A stretch of 64,000 bases of DNA from Lachnospiraceae bacterium AC2012 (GTDB taxonomy: Bacteria; Bacillota; Clostridia; Lachnospirales; Lachnospiraceae), in the NCBI GenBank assembly GCA_000702525.1, contig JNIN01000002.1, positions 124,001 to 188,000 on the forward strand, read 5' to 3'. The notes beneath the pieces were generated by a model. The model was not told where the DNA came from and did not search any database. It saw nothing but the letters and a program-made list of their open reading frames with translations. Position 1 is the stretch's first letter, and each line of letters starts with the position of its first letter. Below, one piece after another: positions 52,623 to 60,045 of the stretch. The translations under genes were made by a program, and so were the position numbers.

Positions 52623-53432
52623 ATGCATGTAAATGGAACTAGTGGAAGTAATGCAGGAGTACAGTCGTTTCAGATGAATATGAATCAGGGGACGGATTCT
52701 GTCAGCAAGAATCTTCAGAACCAGATTGCTAATGCTCAGAAGCAGATGCAGGAGCTTGGGCAGGACAACGAGATGTCTCTGGAAGAAAAGATGAAAAAGC
52801 GTCAGGAGATTCAACAGCAGATTAGTGATTTGCAGAATCAGCTCCGTCAGCATCAGGTTGAACAGCGTAAAGAGAGCCAGCAGAAAAAAGGTTCTTCTAT
52901 GGCCGATATGCTCTGCAGCAACAGACAAGCGTCCAAATCTGCAAAAGGTAGTACCGGAATGTCAAGTGCAAGTATGCAGGCTATAATATCTGCAGATGCT
53001 TCAATGGATCAGGTAAAGGTTCAGGGAGCGGTCAAGTCACAGATGGAAGGAAAAGCAGGTGTTTTAAAGGCGGAAATCAAACAGGACGCAGGGCGTGCTG
53101 ATGTAGAGAAGAAAAAAGAGGAACTTGCAGCAGTTGAAGCAAAAGCACAGGATATTGAAGCATCACAGATGAGTGCGATTTCTGATATTAACAAGAAGTT
53201 AGAGGAAGCAGCAAAAGAAGATCAGAAAGCTGCGAAAACAGAAGGCAAGATTGATAAGAAAGACAATACAGAGAAAACGAAGTCGGCTGAGGGCAAGGAC
53301 GAAACAACGGAAACGGAAGAACAGGAGCAGATACAGAATGAAGACATACCGATTCCTCCGAATAATTTGCCGGATAGCGTGGATATTGGTACATCAGAGC
53401 CGATTGGAAATAGCGTGGATGTAAAGCTGTAG
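52623..53432 (+). CDS. FlxA-like coiled-coil protein
   Basis: 269 aa. N-terminal MHVNGTSGSNAGVQSFQMNM, then SKNLQNQIANAQKQMQEL and MKKRQEIQQQISDLQNQLRQ, a coiled coil typical of FlxA-like proteins. A second charged coiled coil spans about 150-215, and the tail is acidic and Pro-rich. AGGAGG 9 nt upstream. Role in the family is unclear (named after a flagellar-regulon gene). Its stop codon abuts the 126-bp repeat. Confidence 0.8.
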   Translation: MHVNGTSGSNAGVQSFQMNMNQGTDSVSKNLQNQIANAQKQMQELGQDNEMSLEEKMKKRQEIQQQISDLQNQLRQHQVEQRKESQQKKGSSMADMLCSNRQASKSAKGSTGMSSASMQAIISADASMDQVKVQGAVKSQMEGKAGVLKAEIKQDAGRADVEKKKEELAAVEAKAQDIEASQMSAISDINKKLEEAAKEDQKAAKTEGKIDKKDNTEKTKSAEGKDETTETEEQEQIQNEDIPIPPNNLPDSVDIGTSEPIGNSVDVKL

Positions 53433-53557
53433 ACAAGCTGGTACTTTCTGTGTAATATTTTTATTTGAGGATTAGTTTGAATAAGCGAGTAGTAAAATAG
53501 CGCTATGTTTAGACAAGGTATGATAGCAACAAAAAAGTTAGTAAAAAAATACATAAA
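53432..53557 (+). repeat. 126-bp direct repeat, copy 2
   Basis: Same as 32611-32736 with about three differences. Lies between flxA and the N-terminally short WYL gene, 20.8 kb from copy 1. Confidence 0.85.
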
Positions 53558-53569
53558 ACTATATATAAG

Positions 53570-54292
53570 ATGCGTCTACAGAGTAGTGAGGTTCTTGCAT
53601 TATGCAAGATATTACTTGATAGCAGGGCTTTTACTAAAGAAGAGATGGTCGATATGTTGGATAAGCTGATTACATGCTGCGTTCCACAAAACAATCAGAA
53701 AATGGTAAAGAAGCTTATTCAGAATGAGGAATTTCATTATGTAGAACCTTGTCATAAAACAAAGTTTATTGATCAAATGTGGACAATTGGTCAAGCAATT
53801 CAAAGCCATGAGTATATAGAAATCAATTATCAGGGAGTCCAGGGAAGTTCAGTAAAAACTAGGAAGCTGAAACCTTTGGCAATTATGTTTTCAGAATACT
53901 ATTTCTATTTGGCTGCATTTATTGATGATGAGAAGATTCGCAATTATTTTAATGTGTTAAATGATGCGTTCCCTACAATATACAGAATTGATCGAATTCA
54001 GGAACTAAAGGTACTTGATGAAAAATTCTGCATTCCTTATAACGATAGGTTTGAAGAAGGTGAGTTTAGAAAAAGAATTCAATTCATGTATGGTGGGAAA
54101 TTACGCCGAGTTACTTTTAAATATAGCGGCTACTCGATTGAAGCAGTACTTGATCGTCTGACAACAGCTAAGATTATAGATGAAGAGCCACATGAGGATG
54201 GAAAGAGAAAAATTTACACGGTGACGGCAGAGGTCTTTGGTGATGGAATCGATATGTGGTTCAGGAGCCAGGGGGAGAATGTTAAAGTATAG
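53570..54292 (+). CDS. WYL-domain protein lacking the N-terminal HTH
   Basis: 240 aa. WYL core about 80-165 (EYIEINYQGVQGSSVKTRKL, KPLAIMFSEYYFYLAAFIDD) and a WCX-type C-terminus (YGGKLRRVTFKYSGYSIEAV). Normal family members have about 80 more N-terminal residues with a wHTH. Here the ATG at 53570 follows directly on the 126-bp repeat and lacks a clear ribosome site, so the 5-prime end was probably replaced. Possibly inactive as a DNA-binding regulator. Confidence 0.75.
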   Translation: MRLQSSEVLALCKILLDSRAFTKEEMVDMLDKLITCCVPQNNQKMVKKLIQNEEFHYVEPCHKTKFIDQMWTIGQAIQSHEYIEINYQGVQGSSVKTRKLKPLAIMFSEYYFYLAAFIDDEKIRNYFNVLNDAFPTIYRIDRIQELKVLDEKFCIPYNDRFEEGEFRKRIQFMYGGKLRRVTFKYSGYSIEAVLDRLTTAKIIDEEPHEDGKRKIYTVTAEVFGDGIDMWFRSQGENVKV

Positions 54293-54423
54293 GGTTTATA
54301 ATAGTTTATTAAATGTTTAAACATAATATATAGGAAGACCATATACTGTACTTATGGGGATTAGCCTATGGAAGATCAAACAAGGTTTATAAAAGGCACA
54401 TCTGATATTGGAGGAACATATTT

Positions 54424-54876
54424 ATGCATATTGAATTATGCGATGGATTATATATAATTTCACTTTCATTACAGCTAGCTGGCGCATTAATACTGGTAAA
54501 TTTTCTTTTTCACAAAGGAAAAAGAAAAAATATTTTGAAAGAAATGATCTATAATGCGCCTGGTTTTGACGAAGGAGAAGAAACTGAAAACGGTAGATTG
54601 TTTGAATTAGATGTATTAAATGTTCGAAACTATGCATCTAATACATATAAAAATATAATTGCAGGTGTTTATATAACTCTAGGATACCTGTTGAGTGTTT
54701 TTGGGAATATAAATATAGAGAACAGACTTGGCATATGTTTTTGTATAGTGACCGCAAGCATGTTGCTATTAATTGCTGGAAATATAATGGCTCGCGTTTT
54801 AGCAAATAAGGTTTTTCCGGATAATTGTTCTGTGATACTTAGTGAATGTGGTGAAGTAGAAGAAATATCAGAATAA
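54424..54876 (+). CDS. Small membrane protein
   Basis: 150 aa. Three hydrophobic helices: LYIISLSLQLAGALILVNFL (about 9-28), IIAGVYITLGYLLSVFG (about 78-95) and ICFCIVTASMLLLIAGNIMA (about 103-123). Cytoplasmic acidic loop between the first two. GGAGG upstream. Not a recognised family. First gene of a tight three-gene operon (gaps of 17 and 16 bp). Confidence 0.65.
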   Translation: MHIELCDGLYIISLSLQLAGALILVNFLFHKGKRKNILKEMIYNAPGFDEGEETENGRLFELDVLNVRNYASNTYKNIIAGVYITLGYLLSVFGNINIENRLGICFCIVTASMLLLIAGNIMARVLANKVFPDNCSVILSECGEVEEISE

Positions 54877-54893
54877 AACATGGAGGTGTTCAA

Positions 54894-55967
54894 ATGAGTG
54901 ATTTTAGAGAAGACATAGCTTGTATTGTGAAGGCTGGAGAAATTGCAAAACCTACATCTACAGTTAAGGCGAATTATTATCCAAACATCCCTGAGAAAGT
55001 AATGAAGGGAATTAGAAAAAGTATTAGCGGAGATATTGGAGTAAATACGGTCGCTGCTGTTTTTGATTTCTCACTTTTTGAAAACGGTACATCTGGATTG
55101 GTATTTACTACCAGTGGTGTATATTACAAGGATTTTTTGTTTAAAAAGATCTACTTTAACTATAAGGATGTGAAGAATGTTTATTATGATGGAATTTACA
55201 TCAAAGTCGATATAGGCGACAAGACATATGATATTTCAAATGTATGCTTAAATGAATCGAAGGTTATTTCATTGTTTGAGCGTTTGAAAGCGTATGTGAC
55301 AGAACAAGGGCTTGAATCTAAAAAGTCTTCCGGTGCAATAAAAAAAGAGAAAATGCCTAAGGATTTGTATAATCAGTGTAATGTTATTATTCATGGTGCG
55401 TCAGTGGCCTGCGGAGCTGTAGGTGCAGGTCTTGCACAGTTACCATGTGCGGACACGGTTCCCATCACGACGGCGCAGGTGGGGATGATTGTGGCATTAG
55501 GACAAGTGTTTGAACTAAATATTACAGATGGGGTTGCTAGAGGAATAATTACGGGGATGTCGGGATCCTTTATTGGAAGAGGGATAGTTCAGGTCGCATT
55601 TGGATGGATTCCAGGAGCCGGAAATGCAATAAATACCGCTACCGCAGCGGGATTGACAGAAGCAATTGGGTGGTCTGCGGCCAACCAATTCTATAACCAA
55701 TCCTTAGATAATACTATTCAATATAGTTATGAGGGAGAGGTAAAAGGCTTTAAGGATGCATCTGATGTATATGAGAAGAAATTGAGAGATCAAGCAAAAC
55801 ATTTTATGGAGCAAAAGAAGGTTTTAGAAGAAGAGCGAGAAGAACTGAATAGTATTATTAATGAGTATGAGATTTACATTGCAGAGAATTGTAATACCAA
55901 GTCGGTAACAGTAAGTCTTATGGAGGATGAAGTTAAAAAGCTGAAGAAGATACGTGATGATTCATAA
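54894..55967 (+). CDS. PH-like plus DUF697-like protein
   Basis: 357 aa. Residues about 45-140 look like a bacterial PH-type domain (GTSGLVFTTSGVYYKDFLFK, YFNYKDVKNVYYDG). Residues about 165-275 resemble DUF697/YcjF: AQLPCADTVPITTAQVGMIV, IPGAGNAINTATAAGLTEAI, two long hydrophobic helices suited to membrane insertion. C-terminal coiled coil about 290-350. The YcjF-type domain is normally attached to GTPases; none is present here. Ribosome site TGGAGGTG 6 nt upstream. Membrane-associated effector is a guess. Confidence 0.6.
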   Translation: MSDFREDIACIVKAGEIAKPTSTVKANYYPNIPEKVMKGIRKSISGDIGVNTVAAVFDFSLFENGTSGLVFTTSGVYYKDFLFKKIYFNYKDVKNVYYDGIYIKVDIGDKTYDISNVCLNESKVISLFERLKAYVTEQGLESKKSSGAIKKEKMPKDLYNQCNVIIHGASVACGAVGAGLAQLPCADTVPITTAQVGMIVALGQVFELNITDGVARGIITGMSGSFIGRGIVQVAFGWIPGAGNAINTATAAGLTEAIGWSAANQFYNQSLDNTIQYSYEGEVKGFKDASDVYEKKLRDQAKHFMEQKKVLEEEREELNSIINEYEIYIAENCNTKSVTVSLMEDEVKKLKKIRDDS

Positions 55968-55983
55968 TAAAGGAGGGACTTAT

Positions 55984-57243
55984 ATGAGTGATTTGGACGA
56001 TTTGCGTGAGCGAAGAAAAAAATCAAATGAACGTGCAGGAAAAGCAATTCAAAATATAGAAATCTTGGCAACAGAATCCAACAGAGTTGCAGATATTGCG
56101 GGAAATGCTTCAGATATTTTTGATTCACTGGATAGGGATTTTGAATATAAAACTGGATTACAAGGTACAGATATAGCTTTTTTGTTTTTAGCAACGGGAC
56201 TGCAGTGCATAAGAATATACATATTAAACGAACTGACTAAAAGAGAAAAGGCAACAAGGATAAAAAAGGATGATGGTTCTTTAACATTAGAAGGCAAAAT
56301 TGATAAGAAGGAACAAGAATGGCTTAAAAAATTTGACAAAGGTGTTGCCGAAGAACCGCGTGACTTTTATGCTCCGCTTAACCAGATAATTGCTACTCCA
56401 AAAGTACCATATGATTGTACTGCTTTATCAGAAAAAGATTCGGGCTTTTTTCAACATGCAAACCATAGATTTGCAACTCTTGCCCACGATCCGCTTTTGG
56501 GTTTGGTTTTCGGCACTTCGAATATTTTGACGAACACAATTAGTATAACAAAGGCTCCTATCCCAGGGGTTTTTACTGAAAAAGTGAACTATAAAGTTAC
56601 ACCGCTGAAAAAGGGAGGGTTAAAGATTGGCAGTCCTGTTATTCAATATTCCGGATCTGATCCTGTACAATTATTGAATACAATTCTGATGTTTCAGGCT
56701 GTTGAGCAACGTATTCAAAGCGAACGCGAGGCCATGGCTGCAGCTTTAATAAAGCAGGTATGTCATATTGGAACTGATATTTTTACAAAAGCGGGATTAC
56801 AAATACCAGGGGCTAATTTGATTTTGTCGCCAGCACAAACAGAGAGATTGACTCAATTTATTGACGCTGGAGATTTAATGAAAGCCGGTGTTGGTGGAGG
56901 CTTTGCTGTATTAATTAATTCTGTAATCAGTTTGTTACATGGTCTTATGTACTGCGAAGAGTTAGGTATTTCAAAAGATCTTTATAGTGTTCGGACGAGG
57001 AAGATAATCCTATATTCGAATGTTATTGCTTCAAGTTGCAACATCGTAACTACTTCGTTAGGAATAATGTCAGGGAAAGAATTGGCGGTTAAGGATTTCG
57101 ATATCGGTGGAATAATGGTAACTATCCATCACTTGATAGAAGATCCTAAGTATATTCGACAAATAAAAAAAGATTTCGTCTTAGGAAACTTTATCGATTT
57201 AGTGAATGGAGAGGAATTGCAGTTAAAGGATACAAGCAAATAA
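55984..57243 (+). CDS. Unknown 419-aa protein of the three-gene operon
   Basis: 419 aa from the ATG at 55984 (MSDLDDLRERRKKSNER), with AAAGGAGGG upstream. Hydrophobic patches at about 55-75 (LQGTDIAFLFLATGLQCIRI) and 300-325 (AGVGGGFAVLINSVISLLHG), charged N-terminus, and a folded region with FYAPLNQIIATPKVPYDCTA and FFQHANHRFATLAHDPLLG. The latter (H-x2-H...H-D) has clustered histidines. No family recognised. Terminator at 57286 ends the operon. Confidence 0.6.
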   Translation: MSDLDDLRERRKKSNERAGKAIQNIEILATESNRVADIAGNASDIFDSLDRDFEYKTGLQGTDIAFLFLATGLQCIRIYILNELTKREKATRIKKDDGSLTLEGKIDKKEQEWLKKFDKGVAEEPRDFYAPLNQIIATPKVPYDCTALSEKDSGFFQHANHRFATLAHDPLLGLVFGTSNILTNTISITKAPIPGVFTEKVNYKVTPLKKGGLKIGSPVIQYSGSDPVQLLNTILMFQAVEQRIQSEREAMAAALIKQVCHIGTDIFTKAGLQIPGANLILSPAQTERLTQFIDAGDLMKAGVGGGFAVLINSVISLLHGLMYCEELGISKDLYSVRTRKIILYSNVIASSCNIVTTSLGIMSGKELAVKDFDIGGIMVTIHHLIEDPKYIRQIKKDFVLGNFIDLVNGEELQLKDTSK

Positions 57244-57285
57244 CATTTAGGCTATATGACAATTGAAGAATTACCGATGAAAGAT

Positions 57286-57324
57286 AAAAGGATTATTCCA
57301 GTGGAGAGAATAATCCTTTTATGT
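57286..57324 (+). terminator. Terminator of the three-gene operon
   Basis: Perfect 13-bp stem AAAAGGATTATTC / GAATAATCCTTTT, followed by ATGTT and then the group II intron 5-prime end. Confidence 0.85.
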
Positions 57325-57325
57325 T

Positions 57326-57732
57326 GTGCGCCTAGCGGCGTACGTTTCTAACGGGTTCAAGTCCCGAATCCACATGGTAGTGGGAAGGATATAGCCGAAG
57401 GCAAGTCCCCGATAAACCATTTACCCTCTCATTTTAGCTTAATAATGAGGTTGGAAAACTGAATGATAAATATTTTTATATATCCAACAATTACATTGTA
57501 GTAGGGTGTCCGCCGCGAGGTGGAATCTGAAGGAAGCAGGATGTGGGAAACATACTAACCCATGGGCAAATCTCTGGTCTGACGTACAGAAATCTTATAC
57601 GAGGTTATGCATGAGGGTAAGGCTGCAACCCAAGTCGAAGCCCAATAACTACACGGAATCATGCATGATAAATGAGGCAGATGGATGCAAAGGAAGAGGT
57701 TTTTCGACTGCAAAAAGTCATGTAAAGGAGAC
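57326..57732 (+). mobile_element. Group II intron, 5-prime remnant without ORF
   Basis: Starts with the intron consensus GTGCGCC directly after a terminator hairpin, the target type of group IIC introns. Internal stretches GAGGTGGAATCTGAAGGAAG, GGGCAAATCTCTGGTCTGAC, GAGGGTAAGGCTGCAACCCA are characteristic of clostridial group II intron domain I-III RNA. The reverse transcriptase/maturase gene and domains V-VI are missing; the sequence is cut at 57732 by the type B right-end segment. Cannot splice on its own. Confidence 0.7.
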
Positions 57733-57953
57733 GGAAAACCGCCTCAAACCCGCATAAATACTGAGGTATAAATCGAACATTTTTATACCGATTTTTATAC
57801 CTTTTGCTTACAACAATACGCAAAATTATGCCAATATATGCCATGTAATCAAGATTCAAACTCTACATAACATAAAAACATCGGGAAAGTCCGTAAATAC
57901 AGCATTTATAAGGAATTTAAGACTATGATAAAAATACTTTTCATCTGCCACGG
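57733..57953 (+). repeat. Element right-end segment (type B), copy 2
   Basis: Matches 33745-33949 with few differences; it has two TTTTTATACC repeats (57780-57789, 57792-57801). Ends in att core copy 4. Left boundary cuts the intron, as copy 1 cuts abiEii. Confidence 0.75.
57925..57953 (+). repeat. att core copy 4
   Basis: 29 bp from ATGATAAAAATACTTTTC to TGCCACGG, reading MIKILFICHG, then a short unrelated tail (MVLTCSLKAHEING) and stop. Preceded by AAGGA. Confidence 0.8.
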
Positions 57954-58017
57954 CATGGTACTAACTTGTAGTCTAAAAGCCCATGAAATCAACGGTTAAT
58001 GTTGCTTGAGAGATAGA

Positions 58018-58037
58018 TTTACAACCTATTTACAACT
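58018..58037 (+). repeat. TTTACAAC direct repeats (type A arm sites), right of core 4
   Basis: TTTACAACC at 58018-58026 and TTTACAACT at 58029-58037. Confidence 0.55.
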
Positions 58038-58063
58038 TTTGGATAGCTGCGATACGATACGAT

Positions 58064-58190
58064 GAGTCCCCAAATTGGGGACTCTTATTTATAAGAGTCC
58101 TTGACTAAGACACAACAAACCCTTCGGGGTATGTCAAAAGAAGAGAAAATGATCTGTATTTTGACATAACCTGCGGAGGGTTTGTTATTT
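58064..58190 (+). ncRNA. Structured left-end element, copy 4 (divergent)
   Basis: Extra perfect hairpin GAGTCCCC-AAATT-GGGGACTC (58064-58084); hairpin 1 is ACTCTTA-TTTA-TAAGAGT (58081-58098), different in sequence from copies 1-3 but same position. Hairpin 2 (58118-58186) AACCC..CGGGGTATGTCAAAA with TTTTGACATA.CC...GGGTT. Linker CACAACAAAC and the GGGTTTGTTATTTT tail are kept. Confidence 0.55.
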
Positions 58191-58278
58191 TGCAATTAAA
58201 TTTTGAAAAATATAACTAATAGGAATAACTAAAATAGCTCGTGTCTGATATAATATTTTAATGAGTCTGGATTTTTAA

Positions 58279-58722
58279 GTGGAAAGATATGGACTGAAAA
58301 TAGATACTTTCAGAATGGTGTTTAATATGTTGGAAAATATAGATGATGTATATTCTGGTGTAGATAAAAGATGGATTTATTCAAGCAAAGTGGATTGTGA
58401 ACTTTTAAGTGATTATCTACAGAAAATCAATTTCAGTATTCAGGACTACAATTATAAGATTAACAGGATAAATGATAGAGGAGATGTGTGCTATTTAATC
58501 TTGCTTGTGACATGGATACAAGAATCTTATAAGTTGATTCAAACTACTGTTAGGGAAGATGTAATGGCATCGTTTGAATATAAAGAGGAAAGCTTAGTAT
58601 CTCAATGCAATAAGTATATTAGTGCTTTAAGATCATTTGTTGTGGGGGAACTTTTGGTCCAATGGAACCAGAAGTGGATATATGGATACGCAGTACGAAA
58701 TAGATTCTGGCGGGTGACATAG
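58279..58722 (+). pseudogene. Unknown protein, probably 3-prime truncated
   Basis: 147 codons from a GTG at 58279 without a clear ribosome site (ATG at 58315 is an alternative). Helix-rich: FNMLENIDDVYSGVDKRWIY, CYLILLVTWIQESYKLIQTT, QCNKYISALRSFVV. After ALRSFVV the tail (GELLVQWNQKWIYGYAVRNR) looks out of place, so the gene is probably broken there. The following 58723-59137 is decayed sequence with no coding frame I can support. Confidence 0.5.
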
Positions 58723-59137
58723 GAGCACGGATTTTTGCATAAAGGAATTGTGTACCTTTATGCGTATCCTGTTATATTTTTTATTTTTGCTTGTAAAGAT
58801 GACTGCGGAATAGTCGTAAAACGCAGTGGATATGCGGAAGCCTTTATTTACAAGGGATTCAGAGTCCGACATTGTTGTTAAAGTGATTATCAGTCCGATA
58901 TATCCGAAGTTGCATAATTTACTTGCGCCAACGGTTGGTTCGGATATGCCGTAATCGACGTTAACATGTTGCAAACATTGATTTTATGCGGTTTGTAGCA
59001 TTTGATGGTCGAAGTGGTGAGTTTCAGGTGGTCAGGGTGATGAGCCAATCGCGAAGGGGTGTGACATAGGCTGGTTCACATAGCTGATCGGCTCCGCAGA
59101 GTGGTTGCGTGTAGCCTCAAGAAAAGGCTTAAAATCA

Positions 59138-59166
59138 ATGACTATCAGGGTCCGGTATTGTATAAT
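59138..59166 (+). promoter_or_regulatory. Promoter of the TfoX-N gene
   Basis: ATGACT (59138-59143), 17-nt spacer, TATAAT (59161-59166). Confidence 0.6.
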
Positions 59167-59186
59167 CATTGGTAGAGGTGATTGTT

Positions 59187-59501
59187 ATGGCGTCAAGCAA
59201 GGAATATTTGGATTTTATATTAGAACAGCTTTCTGAATTGGATGATATATCGTATAGAGCAATGATGGGCGAGTACATCATCTATTATCGTGGCAAGATT
59301 GTCGGTGGAATATATGATGATCGTTTTCTCGTGAAGAATGTGAAAGCTGCGTCAGAATTGATGCCGGATGCATCATTGGAACTTCCATATGAGGGCGCAA
59401 AGGAAATGTTTCTGGTAGATGATATTGATAATAAGAGTTTCTTGAAGGAATTGTTGGAAGCTATGTATGAGGAACTGCCGGAGCCGAAGAAAAAGAAATA
59501 A
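59187..59501 (+). CDS. TfoX N-terminal domain protein
   Basis: 104 aa from the ATG at 59187 (MASSKEYLDFILEQLSE), with GAGGTG upstream. Matches TfoX_N: DISYRAMMGEYIIYYRGKIV, GGIYDDRFLVKNVKAASELM and a C-terminal ELPEPKKKK. The stand-alone domain is common in Firmicutes; the link to competence is known only for the longer gammaproteobacterial TfoX/Sxy. Single-gene unit with its own promoter. Confidence 0.88.
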   Translation: MASSKEYLDFILEQLSELDDISYRAMMGEYIIYYRGKIVGGIYDDRFLVKNVKAASELMPDASLELPYEGAKEMFLVDDIDNKSFLKELLEAMYEELPEPKKKK

Positions 59502-59606
59502 CTTTTTATATAACTGAGTAAGATAAATCGTAATTGAACGAAGCATAAGAGGAACTTCATACTTCTTATCTGCACACTGTGTATTTTAGCCAGTGTTATT
59601 TTTTGC

Positions 59607-59978
59607 GTGGAAAAAAGTGCAATCGAAAGCGTAAATGCATGCCATGACAGGATATCAACATCTAAGCAGATACCGTTATCATCTGCAAATGCTTCATTAA
59701 CCACGCTTCGTCCGATACTCAATTATCTGACTGTACCTGAGGTAAAGAATCTTGGTGCTGCCTGCAGTATCATTGAAAATCATTATAAGAATGCCGAGCA
59801 GCGTATAAGCCTGGCATTTCTATTCTTTTTATTCGTTGTATCACTTCTGATATCGATACACCTTTTTCCTGTTTACCTGTTTGACAGGGTCAATGTGGCT
59901 TTTTATCAGAAAGCCATAATCCGGTTTATCCACAGCAAGGATATGGAGGTTCGTGAGAATCTCGGCAATGTAAAATAA
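59607..59978 (+). CDS. Small membrane protein with uncertain start
   Basis: 123 codons from GTG 59607. The frame is open back to 59538 and there encodes KHKRNFILLICTLCILASVI followed by FCVE, a good signal-anchor, but no ATG/GTG/TTG precedes it; an ACG at 59538 stands where ATG would fit. A second helix is at about 68-90 (SLAFLFFLFVVSLLISIHLF). Middle region is helical and soluble. Either a mutated start or a shorter product. Stop codon lies in the following terminator stem. Confidence 0.45.
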   Translation: MEKSAIESVNACHDRISTSKQIPLSSANASLTTLRPILNYLTVPEVKNLGAACSIIENHYKNAEQRISLAFLFFLFVVSLLISIHLFPVYLFDRVNVAFYQKAIIRFIHSKDMEVRENLGNVK

Positions 59979-60027
59979 AGTGCGTAAGTTGATGGTTTCC
60001 AACTTACACACTTTATTTTACATTGCC
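59964..60027. terminator. Long bidirectional terminator between convergent genes
   Basis: About 27-bp stem: GGCAATGTAAAATAAAGTG-C-GTAAGTTG with CAACTTAC-A-CACTTTATTTTACATTGCC; CTTTT follows on the plus strand. Confidence 0.85.
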
Positions 60028-60045
60028 CTTTTCTTTAGATTTTTA

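Noticed and set aside
57340-57380. tRNA-like T-arm GGGTTCAAGTCCC followed by GAATCCAC
   Set aside because: No matching acceptor stem, D-arm or anticodon arm; the stretch lies within the group II intron remnant.
29260-57953. Four-copy repeat as a CRISPR array
   Set aside because: Spacing is 4.7 to 18 kb, copies are coding-derived and no cas genes are present.
58723-59137. Possible coding remnants
   Set aside because: Short frames on both strands only, no recognisable protein motif; treated as decayed intergenic sequence.
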